From positions 4,541,501-4,605,500 of the forward strand of contig NC_071669.1 in NCBI RefSeq assembly GCF_028554725.1: a DNA stretch of 64,000 nt. Direction: 5' to 3'. Source of the stretch: Zeugodacus cucurbitae (lineage: Eukaryota > Arthropoda > Insecta > Diptera > Tephritidae). Position numbers and translations under genes: made by a program. Shown piece after piece: positions 1 through 11,958 of this stretch. The notes below the pieces were generated by a model. The model did no database searches, was not told where the DNA came from, and saw only the letters and a program-made list of their open reading frames with translations. The first letter of the stretch is position 1; every line of letters starts with the position of its first letter.

Positions 1-187
1 TGTACTCTCGCAGACGCCAACTTAAAGTAAGTTAATAAAAATAAAAATAATAAAAAGAAAAGAATTTATAATCGTAAAAAAAATTAACAGCAACTATTGA
101 AAGTATAATGAAAAAAAACGCTTAAAAATGAAGGGTTGCATTTAAGCAACAAAATTAATTTTCACTTAATTTCAAGTATATTTTATA

Positions 188-583
188 GCCTTTTCACACA
201 GACAAATTAATTGATCAATTAAAATTTTGAATGAGAAACCAGTTTTTGCCCTTCACACTGCTGGCTACTCGATAACCGATCAGCTGTTATACATTTTTGT
301 TTCTGCTTTGCATAAGAAGTAGGTAAGTTTCATCAGCTGATTGATAATTTTCAGCAGCGACATCTACCGTAGCTTTTTTTTATCACAAAAAAATTCAGCT
401 ATTCACAGACAAAGTACGTATATCATACGTCTTTGTCGCAGAGTTGCATTTCATTTTCAAGTCAATTAAAATTCAATTAGAAATAAATGTGGATTTTTAT
501 TTTGTATGGTAAATCGATCTTGATCAGCGTTTTAATCGAGTAGAGGCCGGTTAATTGAGCAATTAGCTACTGTGTGAAAAGGC
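188..583 (+). mobile_element. TIR element, family A, copy 1 (non-autonomous, MITE-like)
   Basis: The two ends are inverted repeats: GCCTTTTCACACAG at the left and its complement at the right, followed inward by a second inverted block around TTGATCAATTAA. TA flanks both ends, which is compatible with a TA target duplication. The interior has no usable reading frame. A second copy lies in the opposite orientation at 20977-21369 and shares the internal block with GACATCTACCGTAGCT, ATCAGCTG and CGATAACCGATCAGCTG. Two copies sharing both ends and interior show a real mobile family. The superfamily is not determined. Confidence 0.82.
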
Positions 584-1344
584 TATTATATTCTTATGTG
601 GTCTGTATAGGAAGAAAATGCCATACTAAGCCTTTACAACATTAAGATATGAAGCTTTCAATATGAAGATATCAATTTATTGTGATTTTTTCATATTTCC
701 TCGGCACAACATTTAAATTATGTCTGCTTATTGTTTATCACAAAATCGTATTTAAAGCTTTTTTAACTATGAAAATATGATTCTATGATTTTCAAATTAA
801 ATGGATAAAAACATTGAACAAAGAGTTTGTGTGAAATTTTGTATTTCAAACGAAATTTCTTGTGCCAAAACTTGGGAAATTTTGTGAAAAAAAAAAATTT
901 GGTGATTCGAAAAACTCAAGTTTACGATTGGTATAAATCGTTCAAGGAGGGGCTTATAAAAATCGTAACGCACACAAAAGGTTGACTTGTTACTAATGAC
1001 GCCGTAAACAAACAAAATGACGCATAGCAATAAAGGCTGACAGTTGTGTCAACCTGGGAAAAAAATGTTTGAAATATTCTCAGCGTGAAAATTCAAAATG
1101 AGAACTTCCGATTACTTAGTTGACTGAATGTAAAATGAAAAATGAAAGGGTTGCCAACTAATTTTAATGCGAAAAATATATATATATTCTCATATGTTTT
1201 AACATACTTAAGTAAGGCGGTATTTTTTACAGTGTTGCCATCTATTTATTTTAATGCTTTTGATTAAAAAAAAAATCCAAAAATATTAAATCATATAGAA
1301 GAATGAAATATATACATCAATATACAACAACCAAAATAAAAATA
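584..1344. other. AT-rich intergenic DNA with recurring GGGTTGCC motif
   Basis: No gene is seen. The motif AGGGTTGCC(A) or a close variant occurs near 131, 1146, 1231, 1671 and 1803, each followed by AT-rich DNA. This suggests an old dispersed or tandem unit that is now too diverged to delimit. Confidence 0.35.
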
Positions 1345-1574
1345 CAGTGGAACTTCTCTAACTCGAATCACCATAATCCACAAAAAAACTGCGAGTTAGA
1401 GAGACTTCGAGTTATAGAAATTTTCATTAAAACATAAATTTTTCAAAGAGCTATAAAATAAAGTTCGACTTCTGGAAGGAAATTTGTATGAAAGTTACCT
1501 TATATTGCCTCTTTAAGAGTTCGAGTTATGGAGAACTTCGAGTTATAGAAATTCGAGTTATAGAAGTTCCACTG
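1345..1574 (+). mobile_element. Family B MITE, copy 1 (longest)
   Basis: It starts CAGTGGAACTTCTCTAACTC and ends with the complement of CAGTGGAACTTCTATAACTC, so the TIRs are about 23 bp. TA sits on both sides, the target duplication of Tc1/mariner-type elements. The interior is built from repeats of a TTCGAGTTATAGA-like word in both orientations plus AATTTGTATGAAA. It is non-coding. Four more copies lie at 11804, 13442, 36741 and 63785. Confidence 0.88.
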
Positions 1575-4260
1575 TATATTTATTTGAATAATTAAAAATA
1601 AGATAAAAGAAATAAATCCTTTTTTCTATTTATTTTTCTTTAATTCAAGCTTTAGTGTTACAATATTGCATAGGGTTGCCAACGCACTTACAAAATATTT
1701 TTATAAGCCGATTTAAAATAAAAGTTATTTTACATTGTATTGTTTTATTTATAGGCGTACTAACCCTAAAATAAAAATTTCAATTGAGTCGCAAGTACAC
1801 GCAGGGTTGCCACATAATATTAACATTTAATATAACTCTGAAATTAGTCTTCATATACTATAGAAAAAATCGCATTGTACTGATTAGAGTTGCGAGTCGT
1901 TTTTAAGGCCCGAAGACAAGCTTCCAAACAATCACTAACACGATTTTTTCGAAATCAATAATCCCTCCACATGAAATGGTAGGTCTTTGAGTATTTTATT
2001 GATTTAAAAATTATAAGAAAAGCTTCTGATAAAATCTGTAAGTCATTTTTGACTCAAAGCTTTCTAGAAACCTTTAACCATTATTTATTCGACTCTCTAT
2101 TAGTTTACACCAGACACACCCCAAAAGTATATCGAGAAACTGGGTCAGCAACTTGTGAAATAATATTGATGGATTTATTAGATTATTGCTGTTTGTCTAA
2201 TAATAACTAAAAAACATTCATTTTACATGGTTTTAAATCTATTTTAGCGCTTTATATTTTGCTATAAGTCTATTTATAAATAATAAAAATAAATCACGTC
2301 AAAAGTGTTTAGTGACAAAACCACTTTCGAACAGCTACACCCAACTAACTAACAATCCTTCTTTGTTGTCATTTTATTCCCTTTCGGCTCATAAGTGTCA
2401 GATTTAGTACACTACAAAAACAAAAACAATAGTAATAATAAGCGCCGAGCATTGTAAACATTTAAGCTTAAAGTATTGCAACTAAATGCTCTGCACATTT
2501 TCGTGTTTGTATGTGTCTTTTTTGTGTTTTCCTAACAAAAAACAGCCAGTTAATCACGCTAACTAAGTAAGTAAACTAAGAGATCTTTGCCCTACAAGCA
2601 AATCATGTCAAACGCGACTAATGCAATTACCGCTAAATGAGTTTCAAAATGCAATTTAGCAAAATTATTAAACGCCCGCGACATGAAAGTGTATAGTGCC
2701 AGCAAAAATATGAACATGAAAAAAATACAAAATGAAAAAATAAAGAAAAAGTAATAATTAAAATATAAAAAAAAGGAAATAAGAGATAAAAACCTGAGAG
2801 CAAAGAGCAGCTGAAAGTAAGGCAAATCTAATGCCGGGGTCCAAATGGCATGCAGTTAAACGGAGCAAAGTGAACAAAAGGTGACGATTGAGAGCAAATA
2901 GTTCAACAAAAATGTAAAATAATACCGAACTTAAGTACCTTATATATATATTTATATATGTATGTATGTATGTAGCTTTCAAAAGCTTTTTATAAGCTTT
3001 GTTGCGGTCATAAGTCACAAAGAAAAGGTCGGCTTTTTCACAAAGTTAAATATTTGTCAGCATTATTTTTTTTTTGCGCTCTCGCCGAAGTGTTAGCCTA
3101 AAGCAGTCGCAACAGCAATAACAACAAACGCTGTTATTTAGTGAAACACTATCAATGCACATGTTAACGTAGGTGCCAAATGCAACCGTGCGTGCGAAAT
3201 GCGACTTGACGGCACGCACACGCACACCGACGACGATTTGTTGACATTTTTTATATATTTTACTACAGATATCTATATATATGTATGTGTGCCCTGCACG
3301 CGTTAAGCTTTAAATTTTCCACCCTTAAGCAGCGCACACGTGCCGCATGGCCGGCGCCAAAGAGGGCAAAGTGTGAACGCATTTTCCACATTCTCACGCA
3401 ATGTCAGGTTGACTTGGCTCAAGCTGGCCAAGTTGGCCAAGTGGCAAAGAGCATACGCATGCGAAGGGCGCAAAGCAAGAAAGGCTACAAGAAGCAAAAG
3501 CAAGAGTTCAGCACGCAGCAAATGCATTGCGAATCACGTGCATATTCTAACTTATTTAGACAAGCTATTTAGACATACACACACACACACTTTCATTTCT
3601 TTTTTTTTCCTTTGCATTTAGTCAGGGCGCAAAGTCTTTGGCACCACGCGAACGTATGTGTCATATGCATTGCTGTTATTCTACTTGTTGTTATTCTTGT
3701 TGTTGCAGCAGTCTAGGGTCTTTAGGTGAATGCGTGAATAATTCAGTTAAAATGCGCAAAAATGCTACTATTTGTATAAGCGGCTTATGATGACAAAGAC
3801 AGCGAGCAGCAAAAAGAATTCCATGCACACATACTTGGTGAGCATGGTTAAGCTGTGGCAGCGGGGAAAGAGAGAAAATACAAGCTGTGCCGCTTGACAA
3901 ATGCATAATGCATGGAGAAAGCGAAAAATAGATATGCAAAATATTCTACTGTTGACTCATAAATTGTTTGTAGAATACTTATACAACTTAAATATGTAAA
4001 AATATGAGCTTTCATAGTTAAAGCCATCAAAGCTTTAAAAAGCTCGATTTGGAAAAATTTAGAACTATACAAAATCACATTTAAGAGCATAAAATTTCGC
4101 TGCATTATTTGAAATTACCTATAAAATGTGAAAATTTTAAAAAAATAATGAAGATTTCCGGGAAAGCGAAGACCAGGTATTGAAAATATTTTACTGCGAA
4201 AAGTACAATTTTTCAATTATGCGTAGAATTTTTATAAAATTTTGAAATATTCAATATAGT
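1575..4260. other. Non-coding DNA; GC-richer island at about 3170-3550
   Basis: Mostly AT-rich sequence with no supported gene. Around 3170-3550 the composition is GC-richer, with CGCACACGCACACCGACG, GGCCAAGTTGGCCAAG and a short AC run near 3577-3590. ATG frames there overlap on both strands and look like composition artefacts. From about 2970 onward, words such as AAAAGCTTTTTATAAGCTTTG introduce the AAGCTT-rich tract that develops into the tandem array at 4262. Confidence 0.4.
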
Positions 4261-4261
4261 T

Positions 4262-4970
4262 AGTGAAAATATGAGCTTTCATATACAAAAAAAAATTTAA
4301 AAAGCTCAATATAAAAGCTCGACGATGCCAAATCATAAATAACATTATGAAACATATACAAATTGCGAGAATTTAATATGAGAGTAGCTATAAAAATACA
4401 TAAAGCTTTATAAAAGCTCGCTATGAAAGCTCGACTATCCCAAATCACAAATAACATTATGAAACATATACAAATTGCGCGAATTTAATATGAGAGTAGC
4501 TATAAAAAGTCTATAAAGCTTTATAAAAGCTCGCTATAAAAGCTCGACTATCCCAAATCACAAATAACATTATGAAACATATACAAATTTCGCGGATTTA
4601 ATATGAGAGTAGCTATAAAAAGTCTATAAAGCTTTATAAAAGCTCGCTATAAAAGCTCGGCTATCCCAAATCACAAATAACATTATGAAACATATACAAA
4701 TTGCGCGGATTTAATATGAGAGTAGCTATAAAAAGTCTATAAAGCTTTATAAAAGCTCGCTATAAAAGCTCGACTATCCCAAATCACAAATAATATTATG
4801 AAACATATACAAATTGCGCAGATTTAATATGAGAGTAGCTATAAAAAGTCTATAAAGCTTTATAAAAGCTCGCTATAAAAGCTCGACTATCCCAAATCAC
4901 AAATAATATTATGAAACATATACAAATTGCGCGGATTTAATATGAGAGTAGCTATAAAAAGTGAAAGCTT
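4262..4970. repeat. 113-bp tandem array, about six copies
   Basis: The word ATTATGAAACATATACAAAT recurs at 4344, 4456, 4569, 4682, 4795 and 4908, giving spacings of 112 bp once and 113 bp four times. Each unit contains ATATGAGAGTAGCTATAAAA, AAGCTTTATAAAAGCTCGC and AGCTCGACTATCCCAAATC. Copies 2-6 differ by only a few bases, so the array was expanded or homogenised recently. The flanks (3990-4300 and 4970-5450) carry looser AAAGCTTT/GAAAGCTT words, probably decayed units. It is a minisatellite-like array without coding capacity. Confidence 0.92.
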
Positions 4971-5590
4971 TATACAATTTGTGAAAGCTCAAATGATATT
5001 TTGCATAAAAATCTACAAAACTTTGTATAATTTATGAAAGTTTAAACGATATTTTGTAAAAAAATAAGTCAAGCTTTTACTCATGAAAAAATTAGCGAAT
5101 TTTTATTTAAAAATTTGCGCATGAAAGCTTTATCTATATAAAAAAAAGTATGTACTTAGAAATATATACTACAAATTTAATATTTCATAAATAGTTACGG
5201 TAATTATTAATATATTATGATTTTGATTTACATTTTTATTTATTTATTATTTTGAATTAAATTTTTCAATTCTCTCAGATTTTTGCGATTGTTATTATTT
5301 TTGATATAACTTGCCACTAATCGTTCAAGCTTTCACGTAAAAGCTTTTGTTTCAAATATTTTGTTGACATTTTCAAAAAGTTCTGCAGTTAAAGTTTGTG
5401 TTTGAGTGAAAGTTCTCAATGAAAGCTTAAAAGCTGCACAATAAAGTAAAAATAATTGCGATCTTTAAGTGAGATTGCGACAACTTGAAACGCGACATAA
5501 AAAAGTAATCCATTAAAAAACTATAAAAAGTCTTAAAATTTTACAACAAAAGCTTAAGAAAACAGTCAGCAACTATTCGATATTACCAAA
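4971..5590. repeat. AAGCTT-rich degenerate flank of the 113-bp array
   Basis: Repeated GAAAGCTT, AAGCTTT and AAAGCTTAAG words continue for about 500 bp after the last clear 113-bp unit, without a fixed period. No gene is seen. It is best read as diverged repeat DNA of the same origin as the array. Confidence 0.45.
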
Positions 5591-5593
5591 AAG

Positions 5594-5601
5594 CTCTATA
5601 T
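5594..5601 (+). promoter_or_regulatory. TATA-box-like motif upstream of a 72-codon ORF
   Basis: TATATAAG lies about 60 bases before an ATG at 5656, so a start of transcription about 30 bases after the motif would leave a short leader. In DNA this AT-rich such a motif is expected often by chance. Confidence 0.15.
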
Positions 5602-5655
5602 AAGGGTGAAAGGAGCACTTTATGCACCACTTCTAGCGAATGTGCATACTTTTAA

Positions 5656-5874
5656 ATGGATTTCTCAGTGATGCTTTCATATAAAGTACACATACCAAAA
5701 AATAAAGAGATTTGGGGACACATAAGCGCTTTAACCGCCACCTTCTTTCTCGACTATAAATATTTCATTTTAATGTACGCCAAGCCATTCAAAAATGCTG
5801 GAGAAGCTTTGTGGCACATAAACATAAAAATGAAAAAGTGCAGCAGCCAAGTAGGTTCCCCGAAGCGCGTTTGA
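5656..5874 (+). CDS. Unrecognised 72-residue ORF
   Basis: ATG-initiated frame with AAA just before the start, a fair fly initiation context, and a TATA-like motif about 60 bases upstream. The product has no signal peptide I can call, a modest hydrophobic middle (ALTATFFLDYKYFILMY) and a basic C-terminus (KMKKCSSQVGSPKRV). I recognise no domain. The length is within what chance gives. It directly follows the AAGCTT-rich repeat and precedes a T-rich tract, with no neighbouring gene to support it. Treat it as a weak candidate. Confidence 0.12.
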   Translation: MDFSVMLSYKVHIPKNKEIWGHISALTATFFLDYKYFILMYAKPFKNAGEALWHINIKMKKCSSQVGSPKRV

Positions 5875-5879
5875 GGGCG

Positions 5880-6900
5880 GCATTTTAGTGGAGACAGCGT
5901 TTCGTGCAGTTTTTCGCCATTTTATTTCATTCGCTTGGTAGTGATGTTATTCTTGCGAATTTTTGTTTTGCATTTTTTGGTTAATGCATGTTTGTTATTT
6001 TTGCAAGTTTTTGCTGCTATTATTGCATAGTTGTTATTGCTTGCTGCATAACATAATGCACTTATGTATGATATGCTTATGTTATGTTCTATGTGTGTGC
6101 AACTCCACGAATTTTGTATTTGTTGTTATTGTGTCATTTGTTTTTATATATCGCCTCGCAGCAAGGAACACAAGCAAAAATCAACGAGCATGTCATCTAT
6201 CCTCTGTCAAGTCATGGCACGTTTTTTTCCTTTTTCCTGCTGCCCTTTAGTTCCACTTTGCGCTGCGGCTCTACAATGTTGTAACCAGCTCCGGCTCTAG
6301 CGCTACTGGTTAAATGCTTTTTATCTTGCTTATGTTGTTGTTACTATGCTATGCAATTTTTTCCAATTTTTCATGTTTATTCTTTTTTCTGTCATCTCAT
6401 TTTTATTTATATTGTGCTTTGTTATTTTTGGACTCTTTTTTTTTGTGTTGTTATTATTTTTTCCCTCAACAATGCAATACTTTTAAAGCCTGCATTCACA
6501 TGTTGTTGATACATAGACATACATACTTGTGTTGTTTCATATTTGGTATTTTGCTCTGAAAGTCGCATAGAAATCTCATACAATAGATCCACTTAGGTCA
6601 AGAGCTATGGCATAGTGTTTTGAGAGTAGATACTGATATGTATGTGGAAAAAATACATATATTTATGGCATAGTATTTATCGCAATAGTGTTTTTGGTTC
6701 ATATAATCGAGATATTTGATATGGAAACTCACTTTTCAAGTGCAATTTTGGACTGTTTCAATATCTTTTGGGTGTTCTGAAGAATGGAACAACAAAAAAA
6801 TGGCGAGAATAGTTATCAAATGATAGTGGATCAGCTCTTTATATAGTATTTATGAATTCGAAAAACTTTGTGTTTGAGGAGACTACGAATTAGGTCTGCA
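5880..6900. other. T-rich, TTG-rich non-coding tract
   Basis: A pyrimidine-rich stretch on this strand with many TTGTTG/TGTTATT words, running into plain AT-rich DNA after about 6560. Leucine/cysteine/phenylalanine-rich frames here are products of composition. No gene is supported. Confidence 0.4.
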
Positions 6901-7500
6901 GAAAACCCTATAAAAAGTCGAGTTTCAGCATTTTGATGGTCTATTCAAGCTCCAAGACATATAATAATCTCTATATTTTCATGCATATTGAGTACTATGT
7001 CGAGCGGTATCTGAACCACAATATCCCATCGAAGTCAATTTACTTGGTTTTCGAGTAGCAAAAAATTAGAAAACCCCTAAAATATATGGAAACCGACTTT
7101 TACGATCTAGATTATCACTTCATAGTTATATTCGAAGATTGCTGTATTCAGAACTCCCAAACAATATGTTAATGCCGATTCCCTGCATCATTATAGTCAA
7201 TTCAGGTCCCAAGACAAGCGGTACTCAATAAACTCAATATTTTCATACATAATGGTTACTAAATTGACCGACAACTGAGCTACAACAATCCAACTGCAGT
7301 TACTTTGGATCTGGACTCTAAATCATCAGTTCATTGTACTATTCATAGATTATTGTCTTCAGAAAACTCCCAAAACATATCGATTCAAGACCCAAGATGC
7401 AAGAGATATCCAATAATACCAACATTTCCATACATTTTGGGTACTAAGTCGATCAATAAGTATCTCACGCCAATTTACTGGGTTTTTGAATAAAAGAATG
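6900..7500. repeat. Degenerate tandem repeat, about three units
   Basis: Related blocks containing TCCAAGACATATAA / TCCCAAGACAAG / ACCCAAGATGC start near 6951, 7206 and 7388. Each is followed by ATTTTCATGCAT-like and GGGTACTAAGTCGA-like words and by CAATTTACTTGG or a variant. Spacing is irregular (about 255 and 182 bp) and similarity is moderate, so this is an old tandem duplication. Confidence 0.5.
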
Positions 7501-7683
7501 AGAACACTCCTCTAAATATGGAGAAATGAGTAAAATAATCAGAACACTCCCCAAAATATGGAGAACCGATTTATACGTTCTGTGTCCTCAGTTCAAGTTC
7601 CCTTTGCAAGAGTTCGCGATATTATTTGATATAGTTCAAAAATACTCGTAAATGACATGTTGACGACCGATATGTAGGCCTTT

Positions 7684-7817
7684 TGCCATAGATAGACATA
7701 TGGTTTCCGTACTACAATAAAAGTTCAAGAAACCATGTTCCCGCACCCACACCGGGGACACACATGTGGTTTCTGTAGCATACTATAATATGTACTTCAT
7801 GTTCATCTCTAGTATTA
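7684..7817 (-). mobile_element. Family C TIR element, short copy
   Basis: It begins with ATAGATAGACATATGGTTTC and GTACTACAATAAAAGTTCAA and ends with the complement of AGTACATATTATAGTATGCT. These are the two ends of the longer element at 58959-59486, joined after loss of the interior and in the opposite orientation. It is a non-coding, internally deleted derivative. Confidence 0.62.
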
Positions 7818-8286
7818 GCGATTTTTTGGCACTAAATCCACGTTAATTTATTTGGGTTTCGGGAAACCTTAATTGTGTACAATAAGCATTCAATACAACA
7901 AAATTCTCCCAGCAGCATAGTTCATCAGATATTATGCGTCCAAATGCGCCTTAGAATAATTTTATACAGGCAGTTAACACTGGATGGAACAAATGCTATA
8001 TTGAATGGTATCATATCGTTCGAAGTTGAATTTAGTATTCTTTCAGTATTCTTTCAGCAGTTTCCGGAGACCTTTAGTTTTTCCGGATTAACCTTTAGTT
8101 TACCATTAGTTTAAGACATAGTAATTTTCTTTTAGCAATTATTTCATATACTATGCAATTCTCAAATGGTTATTGAATTATTTTCTTCATATAAAGGGAC
8201 TATCCGCACTCGATTCGTTTTAAGTGTAATTCTTTCTCTAAAACCTTAAACTTTTCGTTAAAAAAAATCATAGGTGAACACTTTAA

Positions 8287-8981
8287 GGGGCTATACCAGC
8301 GTAACCTATGAAAAATTAGGCGATTTTCATGATTTTTTTAAAAGAAAGTACTCGATCAGTTGTTTCGAAGTTTTACACATAATAAGGTATATTTTCAGCT
8401 ACATTAAAAAATTTTTTTTTACAAAAATATTGACAAATAACGGCGTTATATGCTATCTTTGGAGGTGCCCAAAAAAAGTGCTGACATGATTCCGGCTGAA
8501 TGAGTTGTTGAAACAACAAAAAAACAAATTAAAAAAAGGATATTAAAGTTAAATTTATTTCCTATACAATGACCTACGATTTTTGAAAAATACCAAAAAA
8601 TGACAAAATAGCGTAGTTCTGAAAAAAATTTCGCTTTTTTACATAAAAAAAATTGTCGTTTCTTTAATGCCAATTTTCAACCAATCAAAAAGATAGGTAG
8701 GTCATTGTATAGTAAACATATTCAAGAATACTAAGTTTAAATTTGAAGTCGATCGGTCAATGTATCATTGAGTTATGATGTCAGCAATTTTGAGAAATGT
8801 CGTTTCGAGAAAAACTCGTTTCAAGTTTCGACTTATAACTGCGAACGGTCATTCTTCAGAACGAACTATTCAAGATACGATCTTACCGCTTTCACATGAT
8901 ATTTTTGAAAGTATAAACTATATATATAAGCAAAACATAAAAAAAATCGATTTTTGGAAAATGTCACACTGGTATAGCCCC
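8287..8981. mobile_element. TIR element with TTAA-type ends, copy 1
   Basis: The left end is GGGGCTATACCAGCGT, preceded by TTAA. The right end is the complement of GGGGCTATACCAGTGTGACA, followed by CTAA or TAA, one change from TTAA. The 695-bp interior has no credible ORF. Internal words such as TTTGAAGTCGATCGGTC and CGAGAAAAACTCGTTTC resemble those in the element at 49935-50673. TTAA targets are typical of piggyBac-type transposons, but the terminal GGGG differs from the usual piggyBac ends, so the superfamily is left open. Confidence 0.7.
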
Positions 8982-10672
8982 CTAATAACAACATAACCAA
9001 AAAGTTAAAAATTAGTTGAACAGCCAGACGATTTTTGGACCAGTTTGGGCATTGAAGAGTTTGTCAGAAAATTTCAAAAATTCAAAATCCGAAATATAGT
9101 CTAAAGTTGCCAGTTCACTTTAGCACAAAAAAAATGCAAAAAATAAATTTTATATATTGCAAATTTAAGTTCTCAAAACCCTTTTTATGACATTTGTATA
9201 GTTTTTACAACTTGCCACACTTAAATGCGCTGCAATTTGTGTCCTGCGCTCATTCAAATGTTTTCAAAATTTTTTTTTGTAATGAACGACAGGGGACTAG
9301 AAGTAGTTAGTTGAAAGCGTAGGTGCACCGAGTGTGCAAAGCGAAATGTTGAATAAACAAGGGCTTGAAATTAAAAGTAAAGTATATGGATAGAAATGTG
9401 GCAGAGAGAAGCCTCAAATGCGGAGGGGCAGGTTGTTTACAAATGACAGTTGGTGCTAGGAGAATTCGACTTACTTTTTATGCAAGCAACACGCAACAAC
9501 AACAACCAACGAAATATTGTAAAACCAGCAGCAAAGAGCAATGCATCGTTGCTCGAGTCAGTGAATGCAACGCAGTGTGACAGCGAGTAGTTTTCGAGTG
9601 AGTAGGGGAGGATGGAAGCTTTTGTTTGCATTGAAGCCTATAATGGGCGCGCGCATATTTAATCGTTCCAAAGCTTAAGTTTCAGCCAGTTCTGTATGTG
9701 GAACCACATACTTATGCGCTTAAAGCCAGAATATACATTACTAAATACACCAGCGCGTGTGTGTGTATGCCTGTGTGTGTGTACTTTTAAGAATTTTCTT
9801 GTTTTGTGTGATTCCGCAAATTGTATGACATGGGGTAACTTTTCAACCGTATGTTGACATATGGGCACACTTCTACGCCCACATACGAGTATAACAAATT
9901 TTCGCTTTTTTTCTATGTTCAACTTGTTTGCTGGCTTTTTTCATGAATATGTCGCTCTTGTATGCGGTATATATGCGGGTGCTGCCTTTTGAATGCATGT
10001 ATGTGTGAGTTTGAGATGGGTCTCTGTTGTTTTTTGTGGTTTTTTAGCATACATAAATTTTAACACTGGCTTCGAAACCAAAAAATTTTGGTAGTACAAT
10101 GAGTTTGGAGTGCATTCATACATACATACATATGTGTGTTTAATGTGGGTGATAAAGTTGTCAAAAGCTGAATTTTTTTCTGGTGTTTTTACTTTGTTTC
10201 GTTTTGGTACGAGTAAGTAAGATTAATGTAGCCAGCAAGGACAATAGACGAAAGGTGTAGTAATGATAGAGTTATCAGCTGTGTAAATATTGTAAAACTG
10301 TGTATTGTGGTGGGATTTCAATGGATATTTTGGAGTGAAAAATACAAAAATTTGCATTCGCTTAAATTCTGAAATATATTGAGTTTAAAATAAAGTATCA
10401 ATTTTTTAAATGGTTTCATTTTTCAACTCAAATTCCTTCGATTAAAGATAGCGCTCCTTTCAATGCAAATAAATATAGTATTTTTAACTTTTATGAACTA
10501 GAAAAGTTTCAGAAATATTTTACTCAGATGGTGGTTTTATTATTTCGAAAAAGAAGGTTTTTGCTCAGAAGTTCATTATAACCGTATTAAATATAGTCGT
10601 GGAGATTAAGATTGAATCGATTTTATTATTAGATTGAGTTGATCAGTTACAAAATAGTAGTAGACATTGATA
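8982..10672. other. Non-coding DNA, mixed AT-rich and simple repeats
   Basis: No gene is supported. A GC-richer patch at about 9380-9660 includes AACACGCAACAACAACAACC. GTGTGTGT tracts occur near 9755-9782, and ATACATACATACATATGTGTG near 10120. The remainder is AT-rich. Confidence 0.35.
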
Positions 10673-11184
10673 TAAGTGTTCAAAAAATAACGGGAATTTA
10701 CGTTTTTTGAAAAAAAAAAAGTCAGTCTTCAAAATAATCCTTACCGATATCATTTGCTTCTATCAGCTCTTCTTTGAATCGACTAAACACTTCTCAAACT
10801 CGATTTTAGGGGTTAGACTCTTTCAATGATTTCTTGTATGCTTGTAAAAAGATGGCTCTTTGAAGTTTTCTTTATTTTTGGAAGTAGTGAAAAGCCACAC
10901 GGAGTCATGTCTGCCGAATACGGAGACTAAGGCACCGTTACAGTATAGTTTTTGGCCAAGAATCCACGAACAAGCAACGAAGTGTGAACCTTTAACAAAC
11001 GAAAATCGCCAAGCTTATAAGAACGAGTCTAACCTTAGCTCCTGCTACAGACAAAGTAAGCAATGAATAAGCAGAAAACTGTATCGTTCTTCAGGATTAT
11101 GTATATCAACATAATAAAAAAAGACAATTGGACGTTTGGACAGTTAGAAATTAAAAATTCCCGTTATTTTCTGAACACACCTCG
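10673..11184 (-). pseudogene. Mariner-family transposon, internally deleted and inactive
   Basis: The ends are inverted repeats. The left reads GTGTTCAAAAAATAACGGGA and the complement of the right reads CGAGGTGTGTTCAGAAAATA, flanked by TA. On the minus strand, at 10920-10870, the residues YSADMTPCGFSLLPKIK resemble the mariner block YSPDLAPCDFxLFPK, which holds the third catalytic aspartate of the D,D34D transposase triad. Here that aspartate is glycine (codon 10896-10894). Further on, KEELIEAN and YFED resemble the C-terminal GDYFE motif of mariner transposases, in a shifted frame. Stops and frameshifts plus a length of about 0.5 kb, against about 1.3 kb for intact mariners, show a deletion relic that cannot make transposase. 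Confidence 0.8.
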
Positions 11185-11803
11185 TATAGTAAATTTGTAT
11201 ATTCGAACGACAATTCCGACTTTTGGGGGCAGAAAACAGTAGGTTATTTATTATTATTCTCTTTTCTTTATATCTGTCTTTCGTTTCTTGGAATTTTTGG
11301 TTATTTTTTATAAAAAGTTAAAGATCAGACCTTCCAAAGTCCAACTTGGAAGTACCAAAGTGTTTATATTATGGATTCATTTACTTGATAAGTGTTAGTC
11401 AGATCAGAAGGTATATTGGAAGGTATATGTTATCTATAAAGCATAATCTCAAACAACATTTGTCTACAAAACGAACTCATCCTGATGAGAACAACAAATT
11501 TTGAACAGTTTCGAGTGATTTAAAGCTATCGCGAGTGACAGCATTTACCACTTTATGTCACTAGGAAGAGTTTCGCTGAACGGGAAAATATTAGGGGTTC
11601 TCAAAATTCCATGAAAATACTGACTAATTTAGAAAATTTCACTTTCAGATATGATTAGCTTTACTGTAAATGTTATGAAGAATTATTTCATATTCAATAT
11701 TTTAAGACCCTGGAAGGATAAAAGCACAAATATCTTGGACTAGAATCTACTAAATGACCCTTAGGAGCGTTTCAACCTTAAGCGGTTGACTTTTTTCAAG
11801 ATA
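11185..11803. other. AT-rich DNA without recognisable features
   Basis: Nothing recognisable was seen between the mariner relic and the next MITE. Confidence 0.35.
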
Positions 11804-11958
11804 CAGGTGAACTTCCATAGCTCAAACTTCTATAACTCGAACTCATGAATTGGCAATGGAAGTAAAATTTCATACAAATAACCTTCGTAACTCGGAAGTC
11901 TCTCTAAATCGTAGTTTTTTTGTGAATTATGGTGCTTCAACTTAGGGAAGTTCAACTG
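11804..11958 (-). mobile_element. Family B MITE, copy 2
   Basis: It begins CAGGTGAACTTCCATAGCTC and ends GGGAAGTTCAACTG, with ATGGTGCTTC... corresponding to the complement of the GAATCACCATAAT block of copy 1. The internal order is reversed relative to copies 1, 3 and 4. TA lies on the left; the right flank is AA. Confidence 0.82.
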
